Position numbers and translations under genes: made by a program. DNA of 64,000 bases from Leucocoprinus leucothites (taxonomy: Eukaryota; Basidiomycota; Agaricomycetes; Agaricales; Agaricaceae): NCBI GenBank assembly GCA_013368445.1, contig JAACJO010000019.1, forward strand, positions 62,001 to 126,000. The letters are read 5' to 3'. Under the pieces are notes generated by a model that was not told the DNA's origin, ran no database searches, and saw only the letters and a program-made list of their open reading frames with translations. Position 1 is the stretch's first letter, and the number at the start of each line of letters is the position of its first letter. Positions 46,314-58,563 of this stretch are shown one piece after another.

Positions 46314-49300
46314 TCAGGCTTGCTCAAGAAGCTTGCACGCCTCAATCATGCGTTCGGCGACTCCTTTGATCTGTCAACAGAATCAGAGATTAGTCTCCTA
46401 GGGAATTAGGAATACTCACATTCGAGGGATAGAATGGCGTGAAGTGGTGTCCAGGAATATCCAAAACCTTCATTGGCCCAGACGCGAGGCTCTCCCAGCC
46501 TGCAGTTGCGATGCTCGGGTCACTGCGATTTGCGAGCCAGATGGGTACATTGGGAACGCCAGGAGGATTGAAACCTTCCGATGAGCGAAGGAGGACAAGG
46601 GGAGGACAAGTACCGCCCGTGGCTCGAGGGTCGTATTTGCCAAGCATGCGTGCGTTCATTGCAAACTGAGCCTTGACAAGACGGCCGAGGTCGGAATTAG
46701 CACTACGTGCATCGAGGTTGACCACAGAGTCAATCAGTGCATCGGAGAGAGGAACGTGGTTGATCGGGCTAGGTGAATCGATGAGGAGAATGCCCTGAGT
46801 CTTGATGCCCATCTTCGCGAGTTGAAGGGACGTCTCATACGCTGCCACTCCACCAAAGGACCAACCTGCCAGTAGGCGATGAGCAAAACGGTGCTAGCTA
46901 GCTTGTGGCGTACTTACCTCCAAGGATGACGGGTCCAGTCGTGATCTTTGAGATGTAGGTGGCATATGCAGAAGCCATCGCATGAACACCGGACCAAGGC
47001 TCTGAGGATGCGAAGTGGGGATTGTTGAAGCCCCATACTTGACGCCCGAGAGAAGTAATGCCATTATAGTAGTTGATTAGCCCACTGCCATCATGAATCA
47101 GGAAAAGAGGGAGCGAATGTGAGGTCGACTTCTGGAGAGGGAGTGGGACAGTATCAAGTTTCAATGCTTTCGTGAGACGAGTAGCACTGGCAGGAGAGAT
47201 TTTGACGGAGAACTCAGATGTCTCCTCGGGGACCGCTTTGGGAGGGGCAATGTTGTAGGTTATAGAATCGTGTGCCGACTGTTGTTTAAACGGGGAAGAT
47301 TTCGATTTCGAAGTCGAGAGTTGAGTGGAAAGGTATGATTGAATATTTCGGGCGGTGCGATAATCGTTGAAAAAGCTTCCTGGAAGGTCAAATCCAAATT
47401 CATTTTTCAGAGCTGCCAGGGCCTCTATCGAAGTCAAGGAGTCGAGGCCGAGGCTTTCGAGGTCGGTGTCCAGGGTAATATCCTTGGGGCTGACATCAAG
47501 AATAGCAGCGAGGATGCCTCGTATATCGACGTCGCTGTCAACAGCCAAGGGGGTCGGTTCTGGTAAGATATCATCGGCCACTAGCGTGCGCGGAGATGAC
47601 ACTTCACTCTGAGGTTCTGATGAGGTTCGGGGGGAAGGTGGAAGAGGGGCCTTGGATGAGACTTCACCAACGATTTCGGCGATGCTCCGACAGTGCGAAA
47701 GCTTGTGAGCATCGAGGGTGATGGATGGGAATGCAGACTCGAGTTTTCCGAAGATTTCGATTGACATGAGAGAATCAACGCCAAGGTCACCCAAGTCAGT
47801 CTTGGCATCCATGCTGGATGTACTGACATCGCAAGTCTCGGCGACTATTCGTACAACTATGGCCTGTACGTCAACGGCTTCGGTTTTCCCAATGGCACCA
47901 GTAGGGGAGGGAGTAGCGGGTGCGGAAGACTTCTCGACAGCAGGGGGGGAGCGGACCTGCGTGGGCTGGGAATGGGAGGGGGTAGAGCGAATTTGCGGAG
48001 TTGATTTTCCAGCAGCATGTGCAAGACCCTTCTTCAAACTGTTAAGGCGAACCTTTCGGAAGTGCATTCCTTTCAGGTGAGCGACCAGCACCGGCGGTTC
48101 GGTGCGCTTTACAGCATATGCCTCAGCTAACATGACACCCTGGTCAGGAAGCCAAGCATTGTTGCAATAGACAGCGTACGATGCAGTGTTATCGACCTGT
48201 TCCGGAATCACCTTCACAGTTCCGACCTCACTACAGATGTAAGCATCGTTGACGCCTCCGTGCATGTTCGCCACGAATCCAGCGACATGAAGGAGGGTGT
48301 CCGTGAACACAGGGTGCACGACAAACTTGCTGCGATCATAAGACGCTGGAAGTTTCACCGGAGCAAAACCCTCCATCCCAGCAGGATCAACCGTGATGGA
48401 CTGCATCGTGTGGTACTCCTTGGCATAGTCAACAACACGAGGGAAAATGACCTCGTAAGCCGTGCGAGTGGAGAAAAGCTGAGGCGTCTTCCCGTTCTTT
48501 GGCTTGAGAACAGCAGCTATGTGGCGATTGATAACAGGAAGGGTGCGGTGGAATTTCTTCGATGTCTTTGAGATAGCTTCCCACTTGTACTCTCCATGAA
48601 CGTGCACAGATTCCTCCACAGAACCTTCAACACGAGACGCAACAAAGAACTTTCCGCTCCCATCCGCTCCCACTGTGATGTTGGTAATGACGGTTCTTAA
48701 GACTTGCTCATCATATACGAGAGGCTTGGCGAACTCGATACCGCGCAGGACGACATGTTTGTCCGAGGATGGAATCGAGAGCTTGTCATGCGCGAGCTCA
48801 AGGCCAGCAAATACCTGCTCGAGATAAACTGACGCTGGACAAAGAGGCATTCCACCAACACTGTGACCTCTAATGGAGCCCGCTAGCTGGCTGATCGGTG
48901 TCTCGAAGATTGCTACGTGACCGTTCTCCTTCGTAGGGTATTGAGACCAAGCCCGAAGCATCTTGAAGCTGGTGACAGGAAGGTCGGACGACGACGGATC
49001 AGGTAGTGCGACTGTCTGGGAAACTGGTGCTGGGGAATCCTCTTCAAACGAGACCCAGAACTTCGTCATGTTGAAGGGGTAGGTGGCAAAGCTGATACAG
49101 GATGCAGGGGTATGAGCAAAGACGTCACGCCAGCGGATGGGTGCATTAGTGGTATAGAGTTGAGACAATGCTGCGGTAAGCGTCGACCACGGCTCTTGCT
49201 GCTTGCGGAGGGACCCAAGTAGTAAAGTGGACTTCGACACTTCGGGGATACCCTTGAGCATAGGGAGGGTGGTGGTGTGTGGCCCAATCTCAATCCAAGC

Positions 49301-52300
49301 ATCAATCGCTGGAACTATTCCATTGGCGACCAGGTCCTGTATACCCCTGGCAAACTGGACGGGCTCAGAACAATGACGAGCGAAATAGCTTGCATCAAAG
49401 ACAGACGTGTCGCCCGGCACGACAAGTGTACCAAAGACGTTGGAGATGATAGGTACGGTAGGCGGATTAATAGTGATGCGCTTTGCCAATTCCCTCAGGT
49501 CGTCAAGGAGGGGATTCATGGCGGAGCTGTGGTAACCGAATGGTACAGAGAGTAGAACGTTCTTGCAATGGACATGCTCATCAAGATGCGCCTTGAAAGC
49601 TTTGAGTTGTGGAATTGGTCCTGCGAGGACGTTATCAACGGAGCTATTGTAACAGGCGATGGTGATTCCGGAGAAGTCGCTGGAAGAATCCAGAATGCTC
49701 TGGATATCCTTGCTTGGTAGGTTCACAGCGAGCATCGATGTAGAATCCACAGCGCACTTCTGGACCATGAACCGCACTCTGTTTGCAATAATCATGAGGG
49801 CTCCCTTCAAGGTCAGGACGTTCGCGACAACCAAAGCGGCATATTCGCCAAGGCTAATAAGCGCAATTAGCTAGAACTCACTGGTGGAACCAAAGAATAA
49901 TCGTACCTGTGACCGACGACGACGCTGGGCTTGACACCCCATGACAACCACAGCTTAGCAAGAGCATACTCCAGGGAGAATATCGCGGCTTGGTTGGCTT
50001 CAAATTCCTCAAGTTTGGTGAGACCACTCGACTCCCCTTCAGGTGTGATTATAGGAAGAACACCGGGGAAGCCGGCCGCAACAAGAATTGAGTGGCAGTC
50101 ATCGATGGCCTTCCTGAACACGGGCGTCGTTTGATATAGAGAGCGACCCATGCCAAGGTACTGGCTGCCTTGGCCCGAGAAAACGAATGCGGTAGAAAAG
50201 GCGGCATCCTTTACTTGAGAAGCCGGAGCTTTACCAAGCTTTTCAACGAGTTCTTCCTTATTGCTTACTGAAACAGCGAGACGGTGCTCATAGAGGTGGC
50301 GGCGGGCGGTTGAGGTGTATGCGATGTCGAGGAGGGACTCATCTGCATGTTTGGGATCTTGAACCCAGTCAATCACTCGCTTACGGAGTGCTTCAAGGGC
50401 GTTTAAGTCCTTCGCCGAAATTCCGAAAACAACGGGAAGACCAGCCTGAACGTTTTCAACAGGAGGAGCGACATATTCTTCAAGGACCATGGCAGTGTTT
50501 GATCCTGCGGCCCCAAAGTTATTCAACAGGGCCATTCGGGACTTCCCTTCCTCAGATGGAACCCAGGCAGTCTGAACAGTATCAATGATCGTGTTGTCGG
50601 AGGAGAGATCGACGATGCGGGGGTTTAGATTCTTGAGTGAAATAACGCGAGGGATGGTCTTGTGACGAAGCATAAGGAGGAGTTTGGCCAGACCAGCGGC
50701 ACCAGATGCAGCTTCTAGATGCCCGATGTTAGATTTAACGGAGGTGATGTGGAGAGGATTGTTAGAGGGGCGATTTTGAGCAAAGGCGCTTCTGATACTC
50801 TCCAGCTCATTTGGGTCCCCAGCTTGCGTACCAGTCCCATGAGCTTCGACCACGTTAATACGGTGGGGATCAACGCCTGCATTCTCAAGGACGCGATGGA
50901 AGAGGTTGGCTTGGGTGGGCGCATGAGGGTGAGTGATAGAATGGGCAAGACCACTCTGGTTGACTTCGATGCCGCGAATGACACCAAGGATATTATCGTT
51001 CTCGGCCACTGCATCAGAGAGTCGCTTTAACACGAACATCCCAACACCTTCAGATCGAGAGTAGCCATCAGCAGACACATCGAATGCTTTGCATTGACCA
51101 GTAGGACTGAGGAAGTGACCCCTATCAAGACCCAAGAACATCTAGAGCCAAGTTAATTCGATCACATCGGGGACGGAGTAAAATCTACCTACATCAGGGC
51201 TTGATACGATGTTGACACCGCCAACGAGTGCAGCATTACAATCCCGATTAATCAGGGCGCGAGCACCTTGGTAGAAGGCCACAGCGGAAGATGAGCATGC
51301 GGTGTCAATGACAACTGACGGGCCGCTCAGTTGCATGGCATATGAGATGCGACCGCTGAGGAAAGCTTTCAGCGTGCCTAAAAAAACCTGACTCAGCGGC
51401 TATATCGCGGCCGCTAGATCCCCGAGCTCACCTGTGCTATAGTAGACGTCGATTTCATTTCGCAGGTTCTGCAGATAATCATGGGTAGCGACACCGACAT
51501 AACAGCCAAAGGTTTCTGGACTCCAGGTCTCGGTAGAGTAAGGCACGTAGCCCGCATCTTCAAGTGCCTCGTATGCAGCGTGCAAGAGTATACGTTGCTG
51601 AGGGTCCATGCTCTTTGCCTCTCGAGGGCTGATCTTGAAAAACCTGTAAAATATTGAGAAAACAGCACAGCTTGATAACGTGGAACGCACTTATTGTCAA
51701 ATCCATCCGCGTTTTCGATGAAGTTGCCAGTATGCGCCTTCATGGATCGCTTGGGATTTTTTCCCGAATTGTAGTCATCAACTTTGAAACGATGCACCGG
51801 GATCTAATTATAGTAAGATATTTGGATAAATATCAAGTGGAGATAGTTCAGGGAATGATAGAAGGCGTACCTCAGAAATGGTATTGATGCCCGTTTCCAG
51901 AACTTCCCATAACTTCTCGTTGTTGGGAGCTCCTGGCATATTCACAGCCATTCCCACAATAGCGATAGACTCTCGTTGCGACATATCTTTGTCTCTGGTG
52001 AAGTCGATCTTTGATAGATCGAGTGTTGAGACGTTCCTTCGAGAAAAGACCCGCTCAATTCCCTTCGTTAAACCCGTTCCAGGACCGCAATTGAGAAGTC
52101 TAACGGGAGTTTCCAGCGGAACCGTTTCAACAGTCTTCTCAACGACAGAAATCCAGTTTATTGGCTGGCTGATTATCATGTTGACAGCTAGCTCAGCCAA
52201 CGTTTCAGCGCCCGTAAAATTACGTGTGATGGCATCACCAGTGAAAGTTGAACGAATGGGGACTCGAATATCGGAGAATGCGGGGAACTTGATGTTTCGC

Positions 52301-53233
52301 GTCGTTATGTCAGACAGGACACGATCACGGACTGTTTCTGTGAGTATGGGGGTGTGATAAAGCGTGTCCAGGCTTGTTTTGTGGACAACTGCTGTAGCGG
52401 AGAGGCTAGCAGAAAAGGACGCCAGATAATCTGGTCGACCAGAGACAGTGATGCATGTGGCATCAGTGATGGCTGTCACGAAGAGAGCTGAATCTTCAAC
52501 TGACTATAGAAGACAGAAAAAAACACCATCAGTTGTCATATACCAATTGATGCATATGGGTGCATGAAACAAGTACCTTGTTAAAGGATTCAACGGCCTC
52601 ATCTACTGCTTCCTTCATCAGGCCCATGAATACAAGACTCCAAGGGAGAGTGGGATCATGATCTGGTGAAACGGCCGAGAGCGCCTTACGGCGGTATGCT
52701 TGGGTGCGAATGCCAATCCAGACAGCGAGGCGGTAGGCCTCAACCGCCCTGGAGATAAAGGTAGTGGTGTTGAGAGAAGTTCCAACAACGATAGCGGGTA
52801 ATATCCCAGAGGACAAACCCAGGATTCCCGTGCCGTGTTCCGCGTTGCGCTGCAGAACGTCGCTGAAGGGTGTGAACGAACCCGTGGTCTCGATAACGTG
52901 GTTGATAAAAGCGAGGTACCGAAGGGCTTGGAGAAGGAATAGAGTTGGGCCAGAGATCACCGGATTGTAGCGGTAACGTGCGCTGGGAAGTATAAAAAGA
53001 GTAGAGGGCTTCGAGAAGTCAGCCAAGTCGATGTCGGCTTCCTCTAGGTCGTTCAAGCTTAATGTCGAAAGCTCCGTGATGAATGACTCGTGGCACGCGG
53101 AAAGGAAGGTAGAGCCTGAAGGGGTCGAAGCATCGTTCAAAGCTTGTTCGCGTGCATGGGGTGTGTTGGAGGCCGATGTGCCTTGACCAGCGAAAACCGG
53201 TATGTGTAGATCAGCCAAGGTGGCGGGTGCCAT
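46314..53233 (-). CDS. Non-reducing polyketide synthase, SAT-KS-MAT-PT-ACP-ACP-TE
   Basis: Iterative type I PKS of about 2,100 aa, apparently intact, making an aromatic polyketide from malonyl-CoA. Domains in order: SAT (about 53200-52000) with GLSSG in place of the usual GxCxG; KS (about 51970-50480) with [15 protein letters not shown] and [11 protein letters not shown] (about 50200-49050) with [10 protein letters not shown] and GHSLGEYAA, the Ser codon split by intron 49865-49911; PT (about 48900-48050) with [13 protein letters not shown] and the Asp in [15 protein letters not shown]; two ACPs, DLGVDSLMS (about 47780) and SLGLDSLTS (about 47450); and TE with GWSFGG and GHHF. This architecture fits basidiomycete orsellinic-acid-type synthases; the product is inferred. 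Start 53233 ([14 protein letters not shown]) begins the SAT FxGQG block and lies just below a TATA box. The stop is at 46314-46316. Introns cluster in the 5' half (about 51140-52575). Confidence 0.93.
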
Positions 53234-53284
53234 CGTGGAGACTTCGGTAAGTCGAAATTGGGAACATCCCATGGACTGGGGCGG

Positions 53285-53292
53285 TTTTATAA
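53285..53292 (-). promoter_or_regulatory. TATA box of the PKS gene
   Basis: TTATAAAA reads on the minus strand 52-59 bp before the ATG at 53233. It also argues against an upstream in-frame ATG near 53353, which would place the TATA box inside the coding region. Confidence 0.6.
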
Positions 53293-56200
53293 CAAGTGTG
53301 GCTTTTGATTTCCCGTCAAAAGTGGAAGAACTCGATATAGGTTGGCACAGCAAAGTTCGGAGAGGGCTCTCGCACGTGACAGGTAAATGTTATCCACGTC
53401 GCGTGTTGGATTGACACTATGGAGAGATGAAATTGGAGCACTGTCGGCAAATCACGTCGAGAATTGGGTGAGACTGGAGATATCGATCCTTTTCAGGCAA
53501 TGATTTGCTCGAAAACCCGTCTCTGTTGAGATTTGGAACTTTGTGATCTGGGCAACAGTGGATAATATCCAGCATCCTAAGCAGAACAGAGTATCAGCTT
53601 GCGTTCAGAAGGAACAAAGACCAGGGGCGATCTACACCCACCGAGATCTCCGTCGTACGAGGCGATGTGTCCGGAAACTATTTTGATGATTGAGCGAATA
53701 GATAGAGCACAATGATATTGTTGCGCTCACTGGTTTGAAGAATTAACCTTGGATAGATACCTTTGACTTCTAGCCTGGTTTCGGTTATGAAAGGAATTCA
53801 TAAACCACTGAATCTGTGGCCGAAAACTGAGAACAGCCGTGTGAGTTCAATGAATCCGCGCGACGAGGAGACAAGGTACAATGTTTGATCCTGTTTGACT
53901 CCAATCTTTCCGGTTTTCCTGGTTACCCTGACCCAGCCACTCAATCCTTCCACGCGTCTGCATCCATCTCATCTTGGCTTCGCACGAGCCGCTCACAGCC
54001 AGTCGCATCACTTTGATGCTTCACCTCTTTTCTGCCCCTGAACTCGGCTACGGAAACCTCCAAAGGTTATCTGATCTTTGTGTATCTCCGTCAAGGCCAC
54101 AGCGTCAAGCTAGTCGAAGTCCATAATTCAAATGCTTCCCAAAGGCCAGAACTCTGATTGCCAGGTTACTTCTATGGTGCTCTCGAGTGGACCTTGCCTC
54201 TGGAATGATCTATAAATGACTCAGCGATTTTTTCTTATCCTGTCCTAATACTTGAGTCTGTTGACGATAGGTTATTCTCTCTACCTACACCATGACTCTG
54301 TCCGAACACCATGCCTTGGTACTGTGACTCGTCGCAAACAAGAATGTTCGACAAGGTGTCAGAATCTGTTGCTACAGCATTGATGCGTTTTGATATCAAC
54401 AACATTTACACCCGACGTGACTCTCACCCACGTCCACAGTTCAGGTGCTCTGAATGTATCACCGTGGGGGCGACCCAATTTTGCGATGGGAAAACTCTAG
54501 GGTCTCAAATGAATAAACGCAAGCGAGCGGCGTCCCGCTAACTGACAAGGTGATCATGAAATAGCCGAGGCAGAGTGACCCCGGGTTAATCGCACTGATC
54601 TATGCGAAAGCCATCTCAAGAGTCGACTGGATGTCCTTGACAAAGCTTCGCGTTAATGTGGGCCTTGATTCTGTGAAATGGATTCCACGATTATGACAGT
54701 GGGAGCCTATCTCCATGGCAAGAGCAACTAAATTCATTTTTTCAATGGACTGCTTTTGAAGCGGCCATGATTATCCTGTTTGGACTCCCAATGATGCCCA
54801 GAGTCAATTGATGCGCACTCCTGGTGAAAGGCACCGTCGCTAAGATGTTTCTGGAGTCATTCAGCTCTTCTGATGATCTTCAACGCGATACCCGGCCGGC
54901 TATTCGTAGCCTAGCGCCTCTCATGTCTAACGGTTTGAGCAGGAGGCCGACCCAAAATCGAAAACCTCTTTGTTTGACTTGGAGCTTTAAATCAAACCCA
55001 CTCACTGCTATGTGATACAACCCTCTACGTCCTATATTAACTTCATTGTTACCCGGCCTTCAGAACGGCCGAGGCCGACGAACCACGCGACTTGATTATT
55101 TTCTGCCTAGGTCGTATAATAGAATTAGGGGCTATGTTCTTTTTATACCATCCATAATATAACAAGAATGATGCATTTCACCTCATATCTTTAATCCGGA
55201 TGATCAACGATCCCATTAGCATTCCACTATCTCCTAGTATAGGTCCCATTATGACATCTATCACCATCAAAGTGCTCCTCGTAATTTGCCTTAGCCCATA
55301 CATACTGTTGTCAAGTATCTCATCAAAAATTAGTGAGCAAGATAATGATAAGAATGCAACTAATTGAGTCAGCTCGATGGCTTGACTGTAATGAATCAAG
55401 ACAGGGGCTCTCCCCGAAAGAGTCACTTGATGGAGGCCGGGCGCTACTAGTTTGAGTGACTGCGGAAGCTGTCGAGTATAAAATCGATAACAGTTGAGTG
55501 TTTCCAATAACATTGGAGTAGGCGTGAGCAACGCAGCCCATATAGAGCAGCGAGCATGACAGTGAGTAAGAATCATGTTCCAGTATGCTGTGAGCCGTCC
55601 ATACAGATAAACTTCATCTCCTGGAATTGCAGTACAGTAGTAGCTCTTTTATGTGGAGTTAAATTGACACCTTGATGATACGCGGGCCCGTTGTAGTGTA
55701 GTGGACTAAAACCGTCCGAGGAGCAAAAATGCGAGCTTTGATTGGCGCCATATAGGGTCGGACTGATGTACTGATATATGCACCATAAAATCTGATACAC
55801 ACACAACTTCTGATGCCGGCGTCAATCATCCGGGATCTCAAGTCCTCGTGCCATCCCGCAAAGCACAGACCCCCAAAGGTCGGTCATCACGCACTTTTGC
55901 CCAAGTTGTGGCGGACTATAATTTTTGCCGATTCTTCCATAATACTGAGACAAAAGGGGTGGCTTACATTGTGATGATCATGGAAAGAGGTATTGCTCCT
56001 AGGAGCTCGGCGTCCTGTTTTTGGGATTGATCAGCGCACAAGCTTGAAGCCTGTGCTCATTCACTAGTATGATTGACATTAGTAGCGAGCGCAACGGAGT
56101 GTCGATCAGGGTTCAAAATCTCATACATAGTTACTGACACTGCACACAGTAGGGGACTCCAGAATGAGGGTGGTTTACTTTCCTCGACATCAAGGAAAGC

Positions 56201-58563
56201 AGCCGGCTGTGCGCGGCCGTATGCGGTCTTCGAGAAGCGCCGACTCATGAGTCAAAGTCCGGTGTCTAAGGAGACACTCGGGGCTCACTCCTTCGTAAGT
56301 AGTCAGAAAGAACGAGTCGTGTATTCATTATTGCCTATCGACAACGTACAGTGTGTTGACCTATTTAACTGACGGGGAACTCGCTGTTTGAAAAACCCGT
56401 GTGATCCCGGCAATATCAGTCGTGGCTTCCAATTCCTCTGGTAAATTTGGACTGTGTAAAAGGGCCAAAGTGTAGAATACCACGAACGTGGCAAACTTTT
56501 GGCTATGCGTGGGACTGTGAAACGGAATTGAATCGTAAAGCATAACCCTTGGGAAAAGGAATGAGGGTTCTAGATAACATTCCAGTAGGTGAGTCAACTA
56601 TTATTATCTGCAGGAATGGGGAATTGTTCAGCACGAAATCTTCGGAGTGGCAAAAAATAAATGTTGAATGAGGGTTCAATACGAGGATTCTTTGGTGACT
56701 TCAAACACGAAGTCTCCGCTTATGAAGGCTTCGATAATGTTATTATGTTTAACAATCAACCAGTTTCTGTCAGCGGGATGTCGTAAGGTCGTTGCTGGAA
56801 GATCTGTCTTCCAGCCGCCCTATGTTTGAACCTGAGCCTCGTACTCGTGCGCACTGCAGGAGCCTGCATTGACCTGACGAATCACATTGCGCTTTTGCTC
56901 AGGGAAAAGTCAATGTGCAGGGCAGAGGTATCTACATCAAGTTCCTGACAATGATTGGCAGGGCGTGGAGTTTTGAAGATTAAGAAGTTCTGGGCCTAGT
57001 TCCAATGACATCATGAAGACTGTTTTCCTCTTCATTAAGGCATGTTTACTCCTCAGAATACATTATCGCACCAGTTTCGGCAGGGTTCCATGTGGATTCA
57101 TTCTACAATTCGAAGGCCATGTACTTCAAGAATCCATGTGGGTTCAAATTTTGAATATATTAGTGTGGCAACAGTAGAGCCAAATGGTGGTATTTTTAAC
57201 TGAAGATTAATCCTTTTGTTTGTGATCCGGTAATTCCACAAGACGACTTCTCCGAGTCGGCGTACATAAGCGAGTGATTAACGCAATTCCAGTCATCTGG
57301 ACCAATACTTCTCCAATGAAGAATTATCCCAGTCAGTCCGTGAACTGGCAGAAGGAATCTAATATTGACTAGCCTCGACTACTTCACTTCAACGACTGAT
57401 AGTGGCAAATGGCTTTAATCCCCTCATACTGAGTCAAGTCGAGCAGAGCAGGGAGCAAGGCGTCGGCGCTTTCGGCGCTCAAAAGTACTCACTGGCAGGA
57501 CTTCGCAGCAGTGTTTCCACTTATGGAGCCAGAACAGAAGTGCCAAGATCATGAAGAGATTAGGATATGTATCACCTTCTGGCCTTCTGAGCAATTGAGC
57601 AGGAGCTCACTGGTGCTATACCAACAGGTTTAGATGTTTGAGAAAGGGTTCGGCGGATCAACTCAACGTGTCATGAGGCCTCATGTGGCTTACCTGAGTC
57701 GGTCCGGGTCTGCAAGCTCCAGGCCTGCTCGGCCGCGGCCGTCAATTGCGCAAGAGTCGGTCTGTACCTTTTTAAGGGACTTGAATGACGCCTAAACTCT
57801 GAGCCCCGCACACAAAAGTCGGTGCAGTCGGCGCTGGACCGTCGTTGCGCACAATCTCGAAACATGGTTGTCAATCTAAGTAGTATTGAGTTACAGGTGC
57901 CGCGTGTCGATGCCAATGAATACAGTTGAAAAGAAGGGCTCCAGCACTTGCGGGAGTAGATCAGGAGCAGTACTCATTTCGAACACTCATCGAGATTTAG
58001 GCTGGTCTTGGAAGCTTCAGGATGCCGCTCGGCTAGGGTGATCAATATATTACATAATTGTTTCCCATGATAACCGAGGTAGTGCAACAGTTCAGCGTTG
58101 CGCAGTTACTCCTCGAGTTGACAAACATAACAGCCACCGGAGGCGAATTGTCCCCCAGACCACAGCAATACTGCACACATGAGGATGATACCTGTCGCAC
58201 CATGTCTATCTCTTGCCAAGTTTTGACCACGAGTACGTCGTTGAATGGGAGCTAAAGGATCCCGATTTACGATTTCGTTGATGCAATGTCAGTGTAAACC
58301 AAGCTCAAACCCAATGAATCAAAGCCAACACAGTGTTATTCTTAGTGATAGCGATATCCGGGGCTGCTGATTTAGGATCATCCGCTGCACAAGCTCCGGC
58401 GATTTCCATTTACGCTTACTATACGCACCTAAAATCGTATTGTGGCAAGTTGCGCCGCTTAAGCGTTTTGTGTCGATTGATAGCATTCATTCGAGATTCC
58501 TTCGCAGGAACTTATATAACCAGCCCCAGATATTCTCTCCTCGAACTTTTCACCCTCTAAGCA
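53293..58563. other. 5.3 kb gene-poor region between the PKS and its possible regulator
   Basis: No gene on either strand could be supported; open stretches are short and have no compatible splice partners. It would contain the distal PKS promoter and the promoter of the transcription factor at 58564. No terminal repeats or transposase-like sequence were recognised. Confidence 0.45.
58513..58519 (+). promoter_or_regulatory. TATA box of the transcription factor gene
   Basis: TATATAA lies about 50 bp before the ATG at 58564, followed by a CT-rich leader (TTCTCTCCTCGAACTTTTC). Confidence 0.6.

Noticed and set aside
53234..53353. Upstream in-frame ATG for the PKS
   Set aside because: It would put the TATA box inside the coding sequence and add 40 residues before the conserved SAT start.
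55680..55760. tRNA-like sequence containing TAGTGTAGTGG
   Set aside because: It resembles a box A, but no box B (GGTTCGA-type) or cloverleaf pairing follows at the right distance.
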